IMG/VR virus record: IMGVR_UViG_3300024054_000029 | Span: 1 to 42,148 of that record | Strand: one strand, 5' to 3' | DNA from: a virus | DNA: 42,148 nucleotides | In this document: positions 1 through 5,875 of the stretch, piece by piece | How positions within the stretch are numbered: the stretch's first letter is position 1 | How the letters are laid out: each line of letters begins with the position of its first letter | Position numbers and translations under genes: made by a program | The notes under the pieces: model-generated | Seen by the model: only the letters and a program-made list of their open reading frames with translations | Databases searched by the model: none | Told to the model about the DNA's origin: nothing

Positions 1-176
1 AGTGAAACCATTTCTTTATGAATGTTGTTTAAGCTCTTGATATCTTCTAAAAGCTCATTAAATTCATCTTCACTAATCTGTTTTTCATCAAATTGCTTTT
101 TTAAAGCGGCGGCGCGCTGACCCAATTCTTTAACTTCTGGAATTGGCGAAAGTAGAATGTCGTTAATTGTTAACAT
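1..176 (-). CDS. Unknown small protein, 3' part cut by window edge
   Basis: The frame is open from ATG at 176-174 to the left edge, so only the first 58 residues are visible. A strong Shine-Dalgarno (AAAGGAGA) lies 6-8 nt upstream and fixes the start. The visible part is hydrophilic and helical (begins MLTINDILLSPIPEVKEL, then many Glu, Lys and Leu), probably a coiled coil. No signal peptide or membrane segment. I do not recognise the family. It is the next gene downstream of the lipoprotein gene 191-574 and probably shares its transcript. Confidence 0.6.
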   Translation of the reverse strand, partial: MLTINDILLSPIPEVKELGQRAAALKKQFDEKQISEDEFNELLEDIKSLNNIHKEMVS

Positions 177-190
177 TTGTTTTGTCTCCT

Positions 191-574
191 TTATTGAAGT
201 TTGCCAATAGCAAACACAATGTCAGTTGCACCATCGCGAATATCAGCGAATTTTTGCTTACAGTAAGCTTCAGACGGCGGTGTAGGTTTATCAAAACGAA
301 CATTAAGCTCATCAACAAGCTTATCAAGTTCTGCTGTGGCAGACTTAATATTAGGTCGGCCACCACGATTTTCAGCATAAATACTTTGGTGAACCATCAT
401 TTCCTTTAATTGTTTAGCGAATAAACTTGCTTCATTTTTCCCGCAAAAAAGCTCACCTCGTTGCGCAAGTTGTTTTACTGTGATAAATCTATCATATTCA
501 AGATTATCAAAATTTAAATTCATACAGCTTGAGAGTGTTCCTGTCAAGGCTAAAATTAACAATATTTTTTTCAT
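191..574 (-). CDS. Predicted lipoprotein of unknown function
   Basis: 127 residues. The N terminus is a short lipoprotein signal: MKK, a hydrophobic stretch, then the lipobox LSSC with the acylated Cys near residue 17, so the mature protein should be anchored in the envelope. The remainder is soluble and mostly helical with four further cysteines. No domain is recognised. Phage lipoproteins of this size can be outer-membrane spanins, superinfection-exclusion proteins or receptor blockers; nothing here decides between these. A weak late-promoter-like box (GATAAATA, 608-615) lies upstream. Confidence 0.7.
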   Translation of the reverse strand: MKKILLILALTGTLSSCMNLNFDNLEYDRFITVKQLAQRGELFCGKNEASLFAKQLKEMMVHQSIYAENRGGRPNIKSATAELDKLVDELNVRFDKPTPPSEAYCKQKFADIRDGATDIVFAIGKLQ

Positions 575-613
575 AGCGAATTTGTCCTATTTTTATAAAA
601 TCTTTCCTATTTA

Positions 614-919
614 TCAATGAATATAATGACGAGATAAATTTTTTGCTCGCCCATATGCCGAAACAGCCAACATCAAATGATATGCAGCTAATGAATTTTC
701 TTCTAATTCTAAATTAGCTTTAAACTCATTTAGCTCATCAAATGCTTGTCTGTAAACTTTTAGAATATTAAAATCTGTTTGTTTTCCAATTTCTATTTGT
801 TCTAACGCATAAAATACTTTTCTAAAAATGCGTATTTTATGCCTTTCAGAAATAGCTTCATGCAATAGTAAACTTAATTTTTGATGTTCACGTAGCTCAG
901 AAAGTTCTTCTTCTATCAT
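614..919 (-). CDS. Unknown helical protein
   Basis: 101 residues, almost entirely charged helix (begins MIEEELSELREHQKLSLLLH). No membrane segment, cysteine motif or known domain. ATG at 919 follows the stop of the upstream gene (921) by one base and has a GAGG about 10 nt upstream. It is part of a tightly packed minus-strand operon running from about 2908 down to 614. Function unknown. Confidence 0.6.
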   Translation of the reverse strand: MIEEELSELREHQKLSLLLHEAISERHKIRIFRKVFYALEQIEIGKQTDFNILKVYRQAFDELNEFKANLELEENSLAAYHLMLAVSAYGRAKNLSRHYIH

Positions 920-920
920 G

Positions 921-1217
921 TTAGGAAAGCCTCACAGTCAATTTGCTTAAATTTTTATTTATGACTTCAATGTCATCAGCTGTCGCTTCTCTAACAATTT
1001 CAAGACAAGTTGCTGCTGTTGATCCACTTATAACTCTAGCGCCTGTCTTACCATTAATTACAGAGACTCTACAGGCATCTTGGTTAATCACGAGCGTTGG
1101 CTTAATATAGACATAAAGCTCATTAGTTTCAGGGTCTGGGATAGGATAAAACGCATCGTTGAAAAGCGTTAACCCAGCCGGTTTAATTTTAGCTACGTAC
1201 CATTCTGTTGATTTCAT
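921..1217 (-). CDS. Unknown protein
   Basis: 98 residues, begins MKSTEWYVAKIKPAGLTLF. Predicted beta-rich middle with a conserved-looking Tyr/Pro segment and a helical C terminus. No motif I recognise. Its ATG lies inside the 3' end of the HAD gene (overlap 29 nt), suggesting translational coupling. Confidence 0.55.
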   Translation of the reverse strand: MKSTEWYVAKIKPAGLTLFNDAFYPIPDPETNELYVYIKPTLVINQDACRVSVINGKTGARVISGSTAATCLEIVREATADDIEVINKNLSKLTVRLS

Positions 1218-1743
1218 GAACTTTACTTAAAAGTGTTTTTCTTTTTTCAACTAAAAGTTGATTAGTTTCTTGTTTTGAATGCCCTAAAAATTTCATAATT
1301 TCAAAGAAATTTTCTAGAGAAAGTCCGGCGTTATAATCAACTTTGACATAACCTACGTATTCTTCTACGATATCAGGTTCAACAAACGCGTCGTCTACGT
1401 AACAAAAATATGAATATTGGCCGCAATTTAACTTAAGCCATTTTTTAATTTCTTCGCCACGCGTTTCAGCAACTGGCGTTTTCCACTGATCACCTTCCAA
1501 TATCGTTGGATTTAAACCGTTGATTTTAAAAATATCGATAAATTGATTACGTGAAAAAGTATGGCGCCATGAAGACGCAATTACAAGCTTAGCGTAAGTA
1601 AATTCAAGCGCGTGATTTAACAGAGCGACCGCAACAGGGTCAAAACACTTGAAGGTTCCTGAACCTCCAAGATTGTAGTCAAGCAGAGCAGCTCTACCTG
1701 AAATTAGAACACCGTCAATATCAAGTATAATTATTCTGTTCAT
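1189..1743 (-). CDS. HAD-superfamily phosphatase, RNA-repair (Swiss Army Knife) type
   Basis: 184 residues. HAD motif I is DIDGV at residues 8-12 (nucleophile Asp and acid/base Asp), motif II is IASSWR near 56-61, and the acidic motif IV is VDDAF near 116-120. The DIDGV...FDP...ASSWR layout resembles the HAD domain described in Swiss Army Knife RNA-repair proteins, which are thought to remove phosphates from damaged RNA ends; that family assignment is from memory. The ATG overlaps the sspB-like stop by 4 nt (ATGA), so the two are probably co-translated. The substrate is not known. Confidence 0.72.
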   Translation of the reverse strand: MNRIIILDIDGVLISGRAALLDYNLGGSGTFKCFDPVAVALLNHALEFTYAKLVIASSWRHTFSRNQFIDIFKINGLNPTILEGDQWKTPVAETRGEEIKKWLKLNCGQYSYFCYVDDAFVEPDIVEEYVGYVKVDYNAGLSLENFFEIMKFLGHSKQETNQLLVEKRKTLLSKVHEINRMVRS

Positions 1744-2156
1744 TTGACGACTGTTAGGTGACCGCGCTTTTTGCCTTTTGGTGGTTCAGGTTCCGGTGGT
1801 TCAGGTTCCACGCTAATTTCTTCATCAGGAACTTTTTCAACGCCAAATGTTATTCCTTCTCTTGGTCCAAGCTCGTGCGGAAAAATCGCAATTACAGACT
1901 CTAATGGAATTAGCATATCAAAGTGAACGCCTTGAAAACGTGTCGAAAAATGAACACAGTTTGACGTAATGTCAACATTTTTACAAGCCGCCAATCCTAA
2001 GTTAAAAATTGCTTCTTCAGCGTTTTTTAATTTAGGTGGAATTAAAATTGGATTAATTTGTAAATCAACTACAATATATGGAGTTAACTCACTACCGAGA
2101 CACCATTCATATATTGCCTTAATCAAATGATATTTACGGCTTTTGAATTTGTTCAT
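1740..2156 (-). CDS. sspB: SspB-like ClpXP protease adaptor
   Basis: 138 residues. SspB delivers ssrA-tagged proteins from stalled ribosomes to the ClpXP protease. The substrate-binding fold opens with a recognisable SspB core: AIYEWCLGSELTPYIVVD at 14-31 (E. coli SspB has AFYEWLLDNQLTPHLVVD), then an N(L/I)...A segment, F(S/N).RF.G near 71-76 and (V/A)IAI near 88-91. Next comes an acidic, proline-rich linker (about 107-128). It ends in RGHLTVVK, closely matching the ClpX-docking tail of E. coli SspB (RPALRVVK). All three functional parts are therefore present. SspB is typical of beta- and gammaproteobacteria, and I would not expect it in a phage. The tmRNA 0.8 kb upstream encodes a matching tag. 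Confidence 0.88.
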   Translation of the reverse strand: MNKFKSRKYHLIKAIYEWCLGSELTPYIVVDLQINPILIPPKLKNAEEAIFNLGLAACKNVDITSNCVHFSTRFQGVHFDMLIPLESVIAIFPHELGPREGITFGVEKVPDEEISVEPEPPEPEPPKGKKRGHLTVVK

Positions 2157-2157
2157 T

Positions 2158-2328
2158 TTATTTACAAGTTGCTCGAACGACTGATGTTAAAATTGCTGTT
2201 GCGACCCACGTTTGAGGGGTAAATGGAATTGTTAAACTGAAAAGAGTGTTCAGTGACCAAATGATTAAAATTGGACCAACAACAATTGCTAAAATTACTA
2301 GTGTAAATATCAAAGCTGCACGTGACAT
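2158..2328 (-). CDS. Small membrane protein
   Basis: 56 residues, begins MSRAALIFTLVILAIVVGP. Two hydrophobic stretches (about 5-27 and 32-50) suggest one or two membrane segments. The stop is one base before the SspB-like ATG (2156) and the start one base after the upstream gene's stop (2330), so the spacing fits a real operon gene. Function unknown; a holin- or sensor-like role cannot be judged. Confidence 0.6.
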   Translation of the reverse strand: MSRAALIFTLVILAIVVGPILIIWSLNTLFSLTIPFTPQTWVATAILTSVVRATCK

Positions 2329-2329
2329 T

Positions 2330-2908
2330 TTATTTTTCCATAAGTATTCTCCAAAATTCCTTAACAGCTAGCGTAATTCGTCTTCGTAGGGGTTTTTTTG
2401 GATTGTATTTTTTAAGTTGTTCCCTATATCCTGCGTTAGCAGTCACTGTAAGTGCGTGACCTAAATGTTTGTTCCACCAAGCAGTGTAGGGCAGTTTGTA
2501 CATTGTTTCAGCGTAGCAGCGAGAACACGTTGCTGGAACTGCTGTACAGTCTCCACAGTGTTCTTCTGTTAGCGCGCCTTTAATGTATTCATTGAAATGC
2601 TCAAGATTGATGAATTCATTCCACCATTCATCAGCATCTTTTTCATCCCACGCATCATCAACTTCCTTGAGAGCGTTAAGAGCATATTCAGTTATTTTTT
2701 CATCAGACTGATTAACCCAATAAGAATCTTCTTTTAATCCTTCTTTGCGACGAACGTAAAGAGTAAAATTATGAAGAATTTCCCAGATTGTTTCATAAGC
2801 GTAACGAGCTTGCGCGAGCTTATGATCTTTTTCGTCGAGCGAAGGACAGACCGGTTTTAAGAAACGCTTGGCTTCCTGCTCACTGATTTCAAGTTTAAAT
2901 TTATCCAT
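2330..2908 (-). CDS. Unknown protein with a CxxC-CxxC cluster
   Basis: 192 residues, acidic and Trp-rich in the middle (DEWWNEF), with a cysteine cluster HCGDCTAVPATCSRC near 117-131 that could bind zinc, then a basic C terminus. Not a family I recognise. It is the first gene of the operon carrying the SspB-like gene. The start ATG lies only 6 nt after the TATAAT of a good early promoter, so the mRNA may be leaderless. Confidence 0.65.
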   Translation of the reverse strand: MDKFKLEISEQEAKRFLKPVCPSLDEKDHKLAQARYAYETIWEILHNFTLYVRRKEGLKEDSYWVNQSDEKITEYALNALKEVDDAWDEKDADEWWNEFINLEHFNEYIKGALTEEHCGDCTAVPATCSRCYAETMYKLPYTAWWNKHLGHALTVTANAGYREQLKKYNPKKPLRRRITLAVKEFWRILMEK

Positions 2909-2914
2909 ATGAGC

Positions 2915-2943
2915 ATTATACTAAGAAAAATTGGAGATGTACA
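2915..2943 (-). promoter_or_regulatory. Early-type promoter of the SspB operon
   Basis: Minus-strand TATAAT at 2915-2920 and TGTACA at 2938-2943, spacer 17 nt. It belongs to the recurring TTGTAC-like/TATAAT class of this window. Transcription would begin about 2908, at the ATG of the first gene. Confidence 0.7.
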
Positions 2944-2946
2944 CAC

Positions 2947-2976
2947 AAAAATGGGGAAGATTAAATCTTCCCCATT
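2947..2976 (-). terminator. Rho-independent terminator of the tmRNA
   Basis: Perfect 13-bp inverted repeat AATGGGGAAGATT / AATCTTCCCCATT around one central base (2950-2976), followed on the minus strand by a run of five T (2951-2947). It ends the tmRNA transcript just before the promoter of the next operon. Confidence 0.85.
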
Positions 2977-3014
2977 CGGTTCATTCTGTTGCTAGGCTGA
3001 ACAGCCCCGGTGGA

Positions 3015-3059
3015 TTATGCTGCGAGAGCATAATCTCCATAAAATGCGTCATTGCTTGC
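3015..3059 (-). other. tmRNA tag-peptide reading frame
   Basis: Resume codon GCA (3059-3057) to TAA (3017-3015) encodes ASNDAFYGDYALAA. An A lies 4 nt before the resume codon (TAAAT-GCA), as in E. coli (TAGTC-GCA). With the non-templated Ala the tag is 15 residues. The pattern A-x-N-D-x-x-Y matches the SspB-binding part of AANDENYALAA, and ALAA matches the ClpX-binding end. Residues GDY are inserted between them. Confidence 0.88.
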
Positions 3060-3146
3060 ATTTATAAGTTTTTCGCTGCTTAGGGCAGTCGACTATCCCG
3101 TTGTAAACATTCCTACTAATGACCACGTCGAAACTTTGTCCAGCCC

Positions 3147-3165
3147 AAATTTATTTTAAGCTATG
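3147..3165 (-). other. tmRNA intervening segment between the two pieces
   Basis: About 19 A/T-rich bases between the discriminator base of the acceptor piece (3166) and the first base of the coding piece (3146). In permuted tmRNA this loop is excised by RNase P and 3'-end nucleases. It is short compared with what I recall for bacterial examples. Confidence 0.65.
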
Positions 3166-3280
3166 TGGACTGGGCGGGTTCTGCCCCCGCGTCCGCGACC
3201 CCTTTCAGTCAGTCTTTCAAAACTTCCTGTTTACACAACGATAAAATCAGTAATGTCTTCTAAAGAAAACATTGTCAATT

Positions 3281-3286
3281 ATTATA
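3281..3286 (-). promoter_or_regulatory. Candidate -10 box of the tmRNA promoter
   Basis: TATAAT on the minus strand about 40 nt upstream of the first recognisable tmRNA helix. No TTGTAC-like -35 at the right distance, so the element may be activator-dependent or only part of the promoter. Confidence 0.4.
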
Positions 3287-3382
3287 CAAATTACTCGCCA
3301 GAACCATCGTTGATATTTTGGAATATGATATTGCGTGTAATATTCGTTCCAATGTCTGACTAATATTTTCATATAATGAAAT

Positions 3383-3434
3383 AAAAATCAGGTTTCCTAA
3401 CTTACAACCACGTCGTTTAATAACCGAAACCTGA
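3383..3434 (-). terminator. Terminator after the lipoprotein gene
   Basis: Inverted repeat TCAGGTTTC (3388-3396) / GAAACCTGA (3426-3434) followed on the minus strand by five T (3387-3383). The 29-nt loop is long for a terminator. It separates gene 3469-3777 from the tmRNA. Confidence 0.6.
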
Positions 3435-3468
3435 AACAGTTATTAACACATCGGCGCTGTTGAAGTAA

Positions 3469-3777
3469 TTAATTCTGCTTTAGTTTTTCAACACCATCTT
3501 CAAGATTATTTATCTGTTGCTGAATACGCGATAATTCGTGCTGTAATTCCATTCTAGCAGCAGGAGTCGCTTCATTTACTTTTTCTACCTTTTTATTTAC
3601 TTTAGCTGGTTTACAAGTAATGCTTGCTGTAGAGTTTTTAATCGAACCCTCAATTGCTCGCTCAAGTAATGGCGGATCCTGTGCTAATTTTGATGTACCT
3701 GTTTGTTCACGATATAAAGCGCAACTAGTTAACGCTATCACTAATAAAACAGTTATTATTTTCAATAACTTATTCAT
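3469..3777 (-). CDS. Predicted lipoprotein with C-terminal coiled coil
   Basis: 102 residues. Lipoprotein signal MNKLLKIITVLLVIALTSC with lipobox LTSC (Cys 19). The C-terminal third (about 68-100) is a clear heptad-like coiled coil with Gln and Leu. A small outer-membrane lipoprotein with a rod would suit an o-spanin or a receptor-masking protein, but no partner i-spanin is evident next to it. A late promoter variant (3806-3813) and a terminator (3383-3434) frame it as a single-gene late unit. Confidence 0.68.
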   Translation of the reverse strand: MNKLLKIITVLLVIALTSCALYREQTGTSKLAQDPPLLERAIEGSIKNSTASITCKPAKVNKKVEKVNEATPAARMELQHELSRIQQQINNLEDGVEKLKQN

Positions 3778-3805
3778 TTGACAGACCTTAAATCTATTGT
3801 TTTTT

Positions 3806-3813
3806 TATTTATT
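3806..3813 (-). promoter_or_regulatory. Late-type promoter box (AATAAATA)
   Basis: AATAAATA, one base off the T4 late consensus TATAAATA, 29 nt before the lipoprotein ATG. It is bracketed by a 7-bp inverted repeat GACAGAC (3780-3786) / GTCTGTC (3814-3820), an unusual arrangement that could be an operator. Confidence 0.5.
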
Positions 3814-3857
3814 GTCTGTCGATAAAAATCTACTTTAAAACATAATACTATAAATTC

Positions 3858-4070
3858 TTATCCAAGTAAAATATTTCTATTTCTGCGAGGAAGACTCTCA
3901 GAAGGTATAGTTTCATTAATCGACGTTGTTCGATCTGCAGGTAATTTTGCAATTATAGCACGTAAACGATGCATATAATCTAGTAATTCATTTTCATGAT
4001 GTACATTTAAAAGGCGATCATGAATAAAAGTTAAAAATTCTCTATCAGTTGTCATTCTGATTATACTCAT
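3858..4070 (-). CDS. Unknown small protein
   Basis: 70 residues, begins MSIIRMTTDREFLTFIHDRL, helical and basic at the end (PRRNRNILLG). The start overlaps the 3' end of the membrane ORF 4045-4173 by 26 nt. No recognised domain. Confidence 0.5.
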   Translation of the reverse strand: MSIIRMTTDREFLTFIHDRLLNVHHENELLDYMHRLRAIIAKLPADRTTSINETIPSESLPRRNRNILLG

Positions 4071-4173
4071 TCTTTATTAAAGCGACAATAACAATTATGA
4101 CCAAAATGGAAATGACTCCATTAGCCACTAAAAAATTTTCTAAGGTGTGAACGACTGCTTTTAATCGTTCCAT
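4045..4173 (-). CDS. Small single-span membrane protein
   Basis: 42 residues with one hydrophobic helix (about 16-35, VANGVISILVIIVIVALIK) and a charged tail (NEYNQNDN). The ATG lies inside the 3' end of ORF 4161-4247 (overlap 13 nt) and its stop lies inside the next gene. The nested layout suggests coupled translation. Size and topology would suit a holin/antiholin or an i-spanin fragment, but that is only a guess. Confidence 0.5.
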   Translation of the reverse strand: MERLKAVVHTLENFLVANGVISILVIIVIVALIKNEYNQNDN

Positions 4174-4247
4174 TCATCACATAAAAGAAGATAGATGGCG
4201 TAACCTAAAAGAATTAGACCAAGAAGCGTTGTTGCTGGGTCAAACAT
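4161..4247 (-). CDS. Very small membrane peptide
   Basis: 28 residues, begins MFDPATTLLGLILLGYAIYL, one hydrophobic helix followed by an acidic tail. It overlaps the next membrane ORF. Such short ORFs are easily accidental; the tight packing and the continuous hydrophobic stretch are the only support. Confidence 0.4.
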   Translation of the reverse strand: MFDPATTLLGLILLGYAIYLLLCDEWND

Positions 4248-4261
4248 CGTTACCACCGTTT

Positions 4262-4582
4262 TTAATGAAGTTTAGTTTGTTTAAAATCTTTGATAATTGC
4301 AGGAATTAGCCCTTTAAAATCATCAAAGGACATGTCAAGTACGCTACGTATCGGGCTATTATCGTGTGCAATATAAACCCACATATGATCAGTGCTACCA
4401 TGTTCATCATTGTTTTCATAAAGAGACGCTAAAACTATTTGGTCATATTTTAAATTAAAATATGAATCATCTGGACTTTCAGGTTCAAACATGTTTCCAG
4501 TTTCCGCGGGTACACCATTAATATCAACTGGCCAACTCATAAAACTTGTTTCATCAACTCTAAATATTATTGCATCAATCAT
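4262..4582 (-). CDS. Unknown acidic protein
   Basis: 106 residues, acidic, with many Asp, Ser and aromatic residues, begins MIDAIIFRVDETSFMSWPVD. No cysteine motif or membrane segment. The start overlaps the upstream stop by 4 nt, so the pair is coupled. Family not recognised. Confidence 0.55.
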   Translation of the reverse strand: MIDAIIFRVDETSFMSWPVDINGVPAETGNMFEPESPDDSYFNLKYDQIVLASLYENNDEHGSTDHMWVYIAHDNSPIRSVLDMSFDDFKGLIPAIIKDFKQTKLH

Positions 4583-4914
4583 TTATTATGCTCCATTTTT
4601 TCTAATCTGCTATAATAATTTGGTAATTCAACGAGATGATCTTTACACACGAGTTTTGCAACCAGTACAGAATTAGTATGTTCCATTTCAACTTTTATTC
4701 CTAGCTCAAGTTCTTTTGGATCAAAATCAGAATCTGGCTTAAAGTCATTTTTACCTAAATTTTTAAGAATAATTTCAATCTCTTTATCTGATAAATCATC
4801 GAGTTCATTAAGTCCTAGACCTAATTTTTTAGCAATTTTTCGCCTGTATGATTTTTGTTCTTCTAATATGCCTTGGCGCTCTACGTCGGTCTGCAATAAA
4901 TCTTGAAGTTTCAT
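4579..4914 (-). CDS. Unknown protein
   Basis: 111 residues, N-terminal charged helix (about 5-30), then a segment LGLNELDDLSDKEIEIILKN resembling a short helical DNA- or protein-binding unit. A GGGAG lies about 13 nt upstream of the ATG. The 5' end overlaps the upstream gene by 86 nt in another frame, which is long even for this phage. Confidence 0.55.
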   Translation of the reverse strand: MKLQDLLQTDVERQGILEEQKSYRRKIAKKLGLGLNELDDLSDKEIEIILKNLGKNDFKPDSDFDPKELELGIKVEMEHTNSVLVAKLVCKDHLVELPNYYSRLEKMEHNK

Positions 4915-5092
4915 TTTTTAAATCACACTCCCTTGAAACATAGGCAACCCAAATATCTTTTCCATTTTTCTTTGATCTTTGAAATTCATCTACTTCAGAA
5001 TTATAGATTATTGGGTTCCAAAATTTTAAAAAGTCATTAACTAACACAGCGAGGTCGGACAGTGATTCAGCTTCGATGATAGTATGGATCAC
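4829..5092 (-). CDS. Unknown protein, GTG start
   Basis: 87 residues starting at GTG 5092, chosen because a GGAG at 5102-5099 is correctly spaced. The first 60 residues look like a compact domain (IHTIIEAESLSDLAVLVN). The last 28, basic, lie over the next gene in a different frame. A frameshift joining this frame to 4579-4914 is possible but not shown. Confidence 0.5.
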   Translation of the reverse strand: MIHTIIEAESLSDLAVLVNDFLKFWNPIIYNSEVDEFQRSKKNGKDIWVAYVSRECDLKNETSRFIADRRRAPRHIRRTKIIQAKNC

Positions 5093-5124
5093 GATTAGCT
5101 CCACTTGTTGTTATACAAATATGT

Positions 5125-5154
5125 AGAGAACCTACTTTTTAGGGTAGGCTCTCT
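5125..5154 (-). terminator. Hairpin, probable terminator
   Basis: 11-bp stem (AGAGAGCCTAC / GTAGGTTCTCT with one G-U) and an A-rich loop between the stop of gene 5159-5419 and the start of the next gene. No strong T run follows, so termination may be partial. Confidence 0.5.
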
Positions 5155-5158
5155 AAGT

Positions 5159-5419
5159 TTATTTAGCAGCGTGGGAAGCTACTCTGCGACGCGGCCGAAA
5201 AGGTGCTGAAAGTTCAACATTATCCTTTGAAAGTTGAACTTTTAACTCAACAACTTTTTCATTCGGTCTAAGTAAAATGTCAAATTTGTTGCTGTATGGC
5301 TTTGCCACCAATGGATCATCCACGAAATTGGGTTTACCTTCAGCGGCGTTATAACCTGCAAAATATTTACCATTATCTTCGTTAAGCACAACATAAAAAG
5401 AGTGTACTACTGTTGTCAT
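5159..5419 (-). CDS. Unknown protein
   Basis: 86 residues. N-terminal beta-like segment (MTTVVHSFYVVLNEDNGKYF), then a basic C terminus (FRPRRRVASHAAK). Good Shine-Dalgarno (TATGGAG) 8 nt before the ATG. No known domain; the basic tail could contact nucleic acid. Confidence 0.55.
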   Translation of the reverse strand: MTTVVHSFYVVLNEDNGKYFAGYNAAEGKPNFVDDPLVAKPYSNKFDILLRPNEKVVELKVQLSKDNVELSAPFRPRRRVASHAAK

Positions 5420-5452
5420 TAAACATACTCCATACTTATTATTTTCAAGTCC

Positions 5453-5875
5453 TCACGCTACACTTTTTATAATTGCACTTAAATGCAAAAATAATAAAAT
5501 GTTAAAAGCGCGAGCGTAATTTTCCGAGGCAAATTCAGGCGTAGCAAAAGCTCCTTCATTTATCTCAAAACCAGCTATCCAACCAGCTCTATTTGAATTG
5601 GTTGTTTCTGGCCAGAAAATTACAATCTTCATACCCAATTGAGCTTCTATGCTCGATAAAAAATTTAGGTCTTCAATTGAATTTTCCACGTTTAATTTTA
5701 ACTTTGATTTTATCTCAGTTAAAAATAGCTCATTGAGCCTATCAACGGAAATTGCGCTTTGCCAAAGACATAGCACATCATCGACTGCGTCAGCATACAG
5801 CTTCTGCATTTGAGGAGACTTAAAACTTGCCCCTCGTAATCGTTGTTTAGCATCAGAAAAACTGATGACTGTCAT
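5453..5875 (-). CDS. Unknown protein
   Basis: 140 residues, mixed alpha/beta, ending in a hydrophobic helix (AFNILLFLHLSAIIKSV, about 123-139). The start overlaps the metallophosphoesterase stop by 4 nt, so the two are co-translated. No motif recognised. Confidence 0.55.
   Translation of the reverse strand: MTVISFSDAKQRLRGASFKSPQMQKLYADAVDDVLCLWQSAISVDRLNELFLTEIKSKLKLNVENSIEDLNFLSSIEAQLGMKIVIFWPETTNSNRAGWIAGFEINEGAFATPEFASENYARAFNILLFLHLSAIIKSVA

Larger units (their letters stand above)
2947..3274 (-). ncRNA. ssrA: Circularly permuted two-piece tmRNA (ssrA)
   Basis: tmRNA rescues stalled ribosomes and adds a degradation tag. Minus strand, 5' to 3': the acceptor piece comes first, with the P2 3' strand (3240-3228), AAAGACTGACT (3217-3207; same in E. 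coli tmRNA), GGACGCGGG with a 5-bp T stem (3190-3186/3178-3174), acceptor strand CCAGTCC (3173-3167) and discriminator A3166. A spacer of about 19 nt follows. Then comes the coding piece: acceptor strand GGGCTGG (3146-3140), TTCGACG (3132-3126), P2 5' strand (3111-3099), pseudoknot PK1 (3099-3076) and the tag frame. The acceptor strands form 7 bp including G3-U70, the alanine identity pair. The P2 strands match over 11 pairs. Standard tmRNA has the opposite order, so this is the permuted form known from alphaproteobacteria, some cyanobacteria and some betaproteobacteria. The ends are estimates. CCA is not encoded. Confidence 0.9.

Noticed and set aside
3172-3196. tRNA-like GGGTTC string on the plus strand
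   Set aside because: It is the complement of the tmRNA T arm. No plus-strand cloverleaf can be drawn around it.
3163-3363. A plus-strand ORF of 66 codons over the tmRNA acceptor half
   Set aside because: It lies antisense to a structured RNA, has no Shine-Dalgarno and no promoter, and its composition reflects the GC-rich T arm.
4579-5092. Possible frameshift joining genes 4829-5092 and 4579-4914
   Set aside because: Each frame has its own start with a Shine-Dalgarno-like sequence and the joined protein matches nothing I recognise. No slippery sequence was seen.
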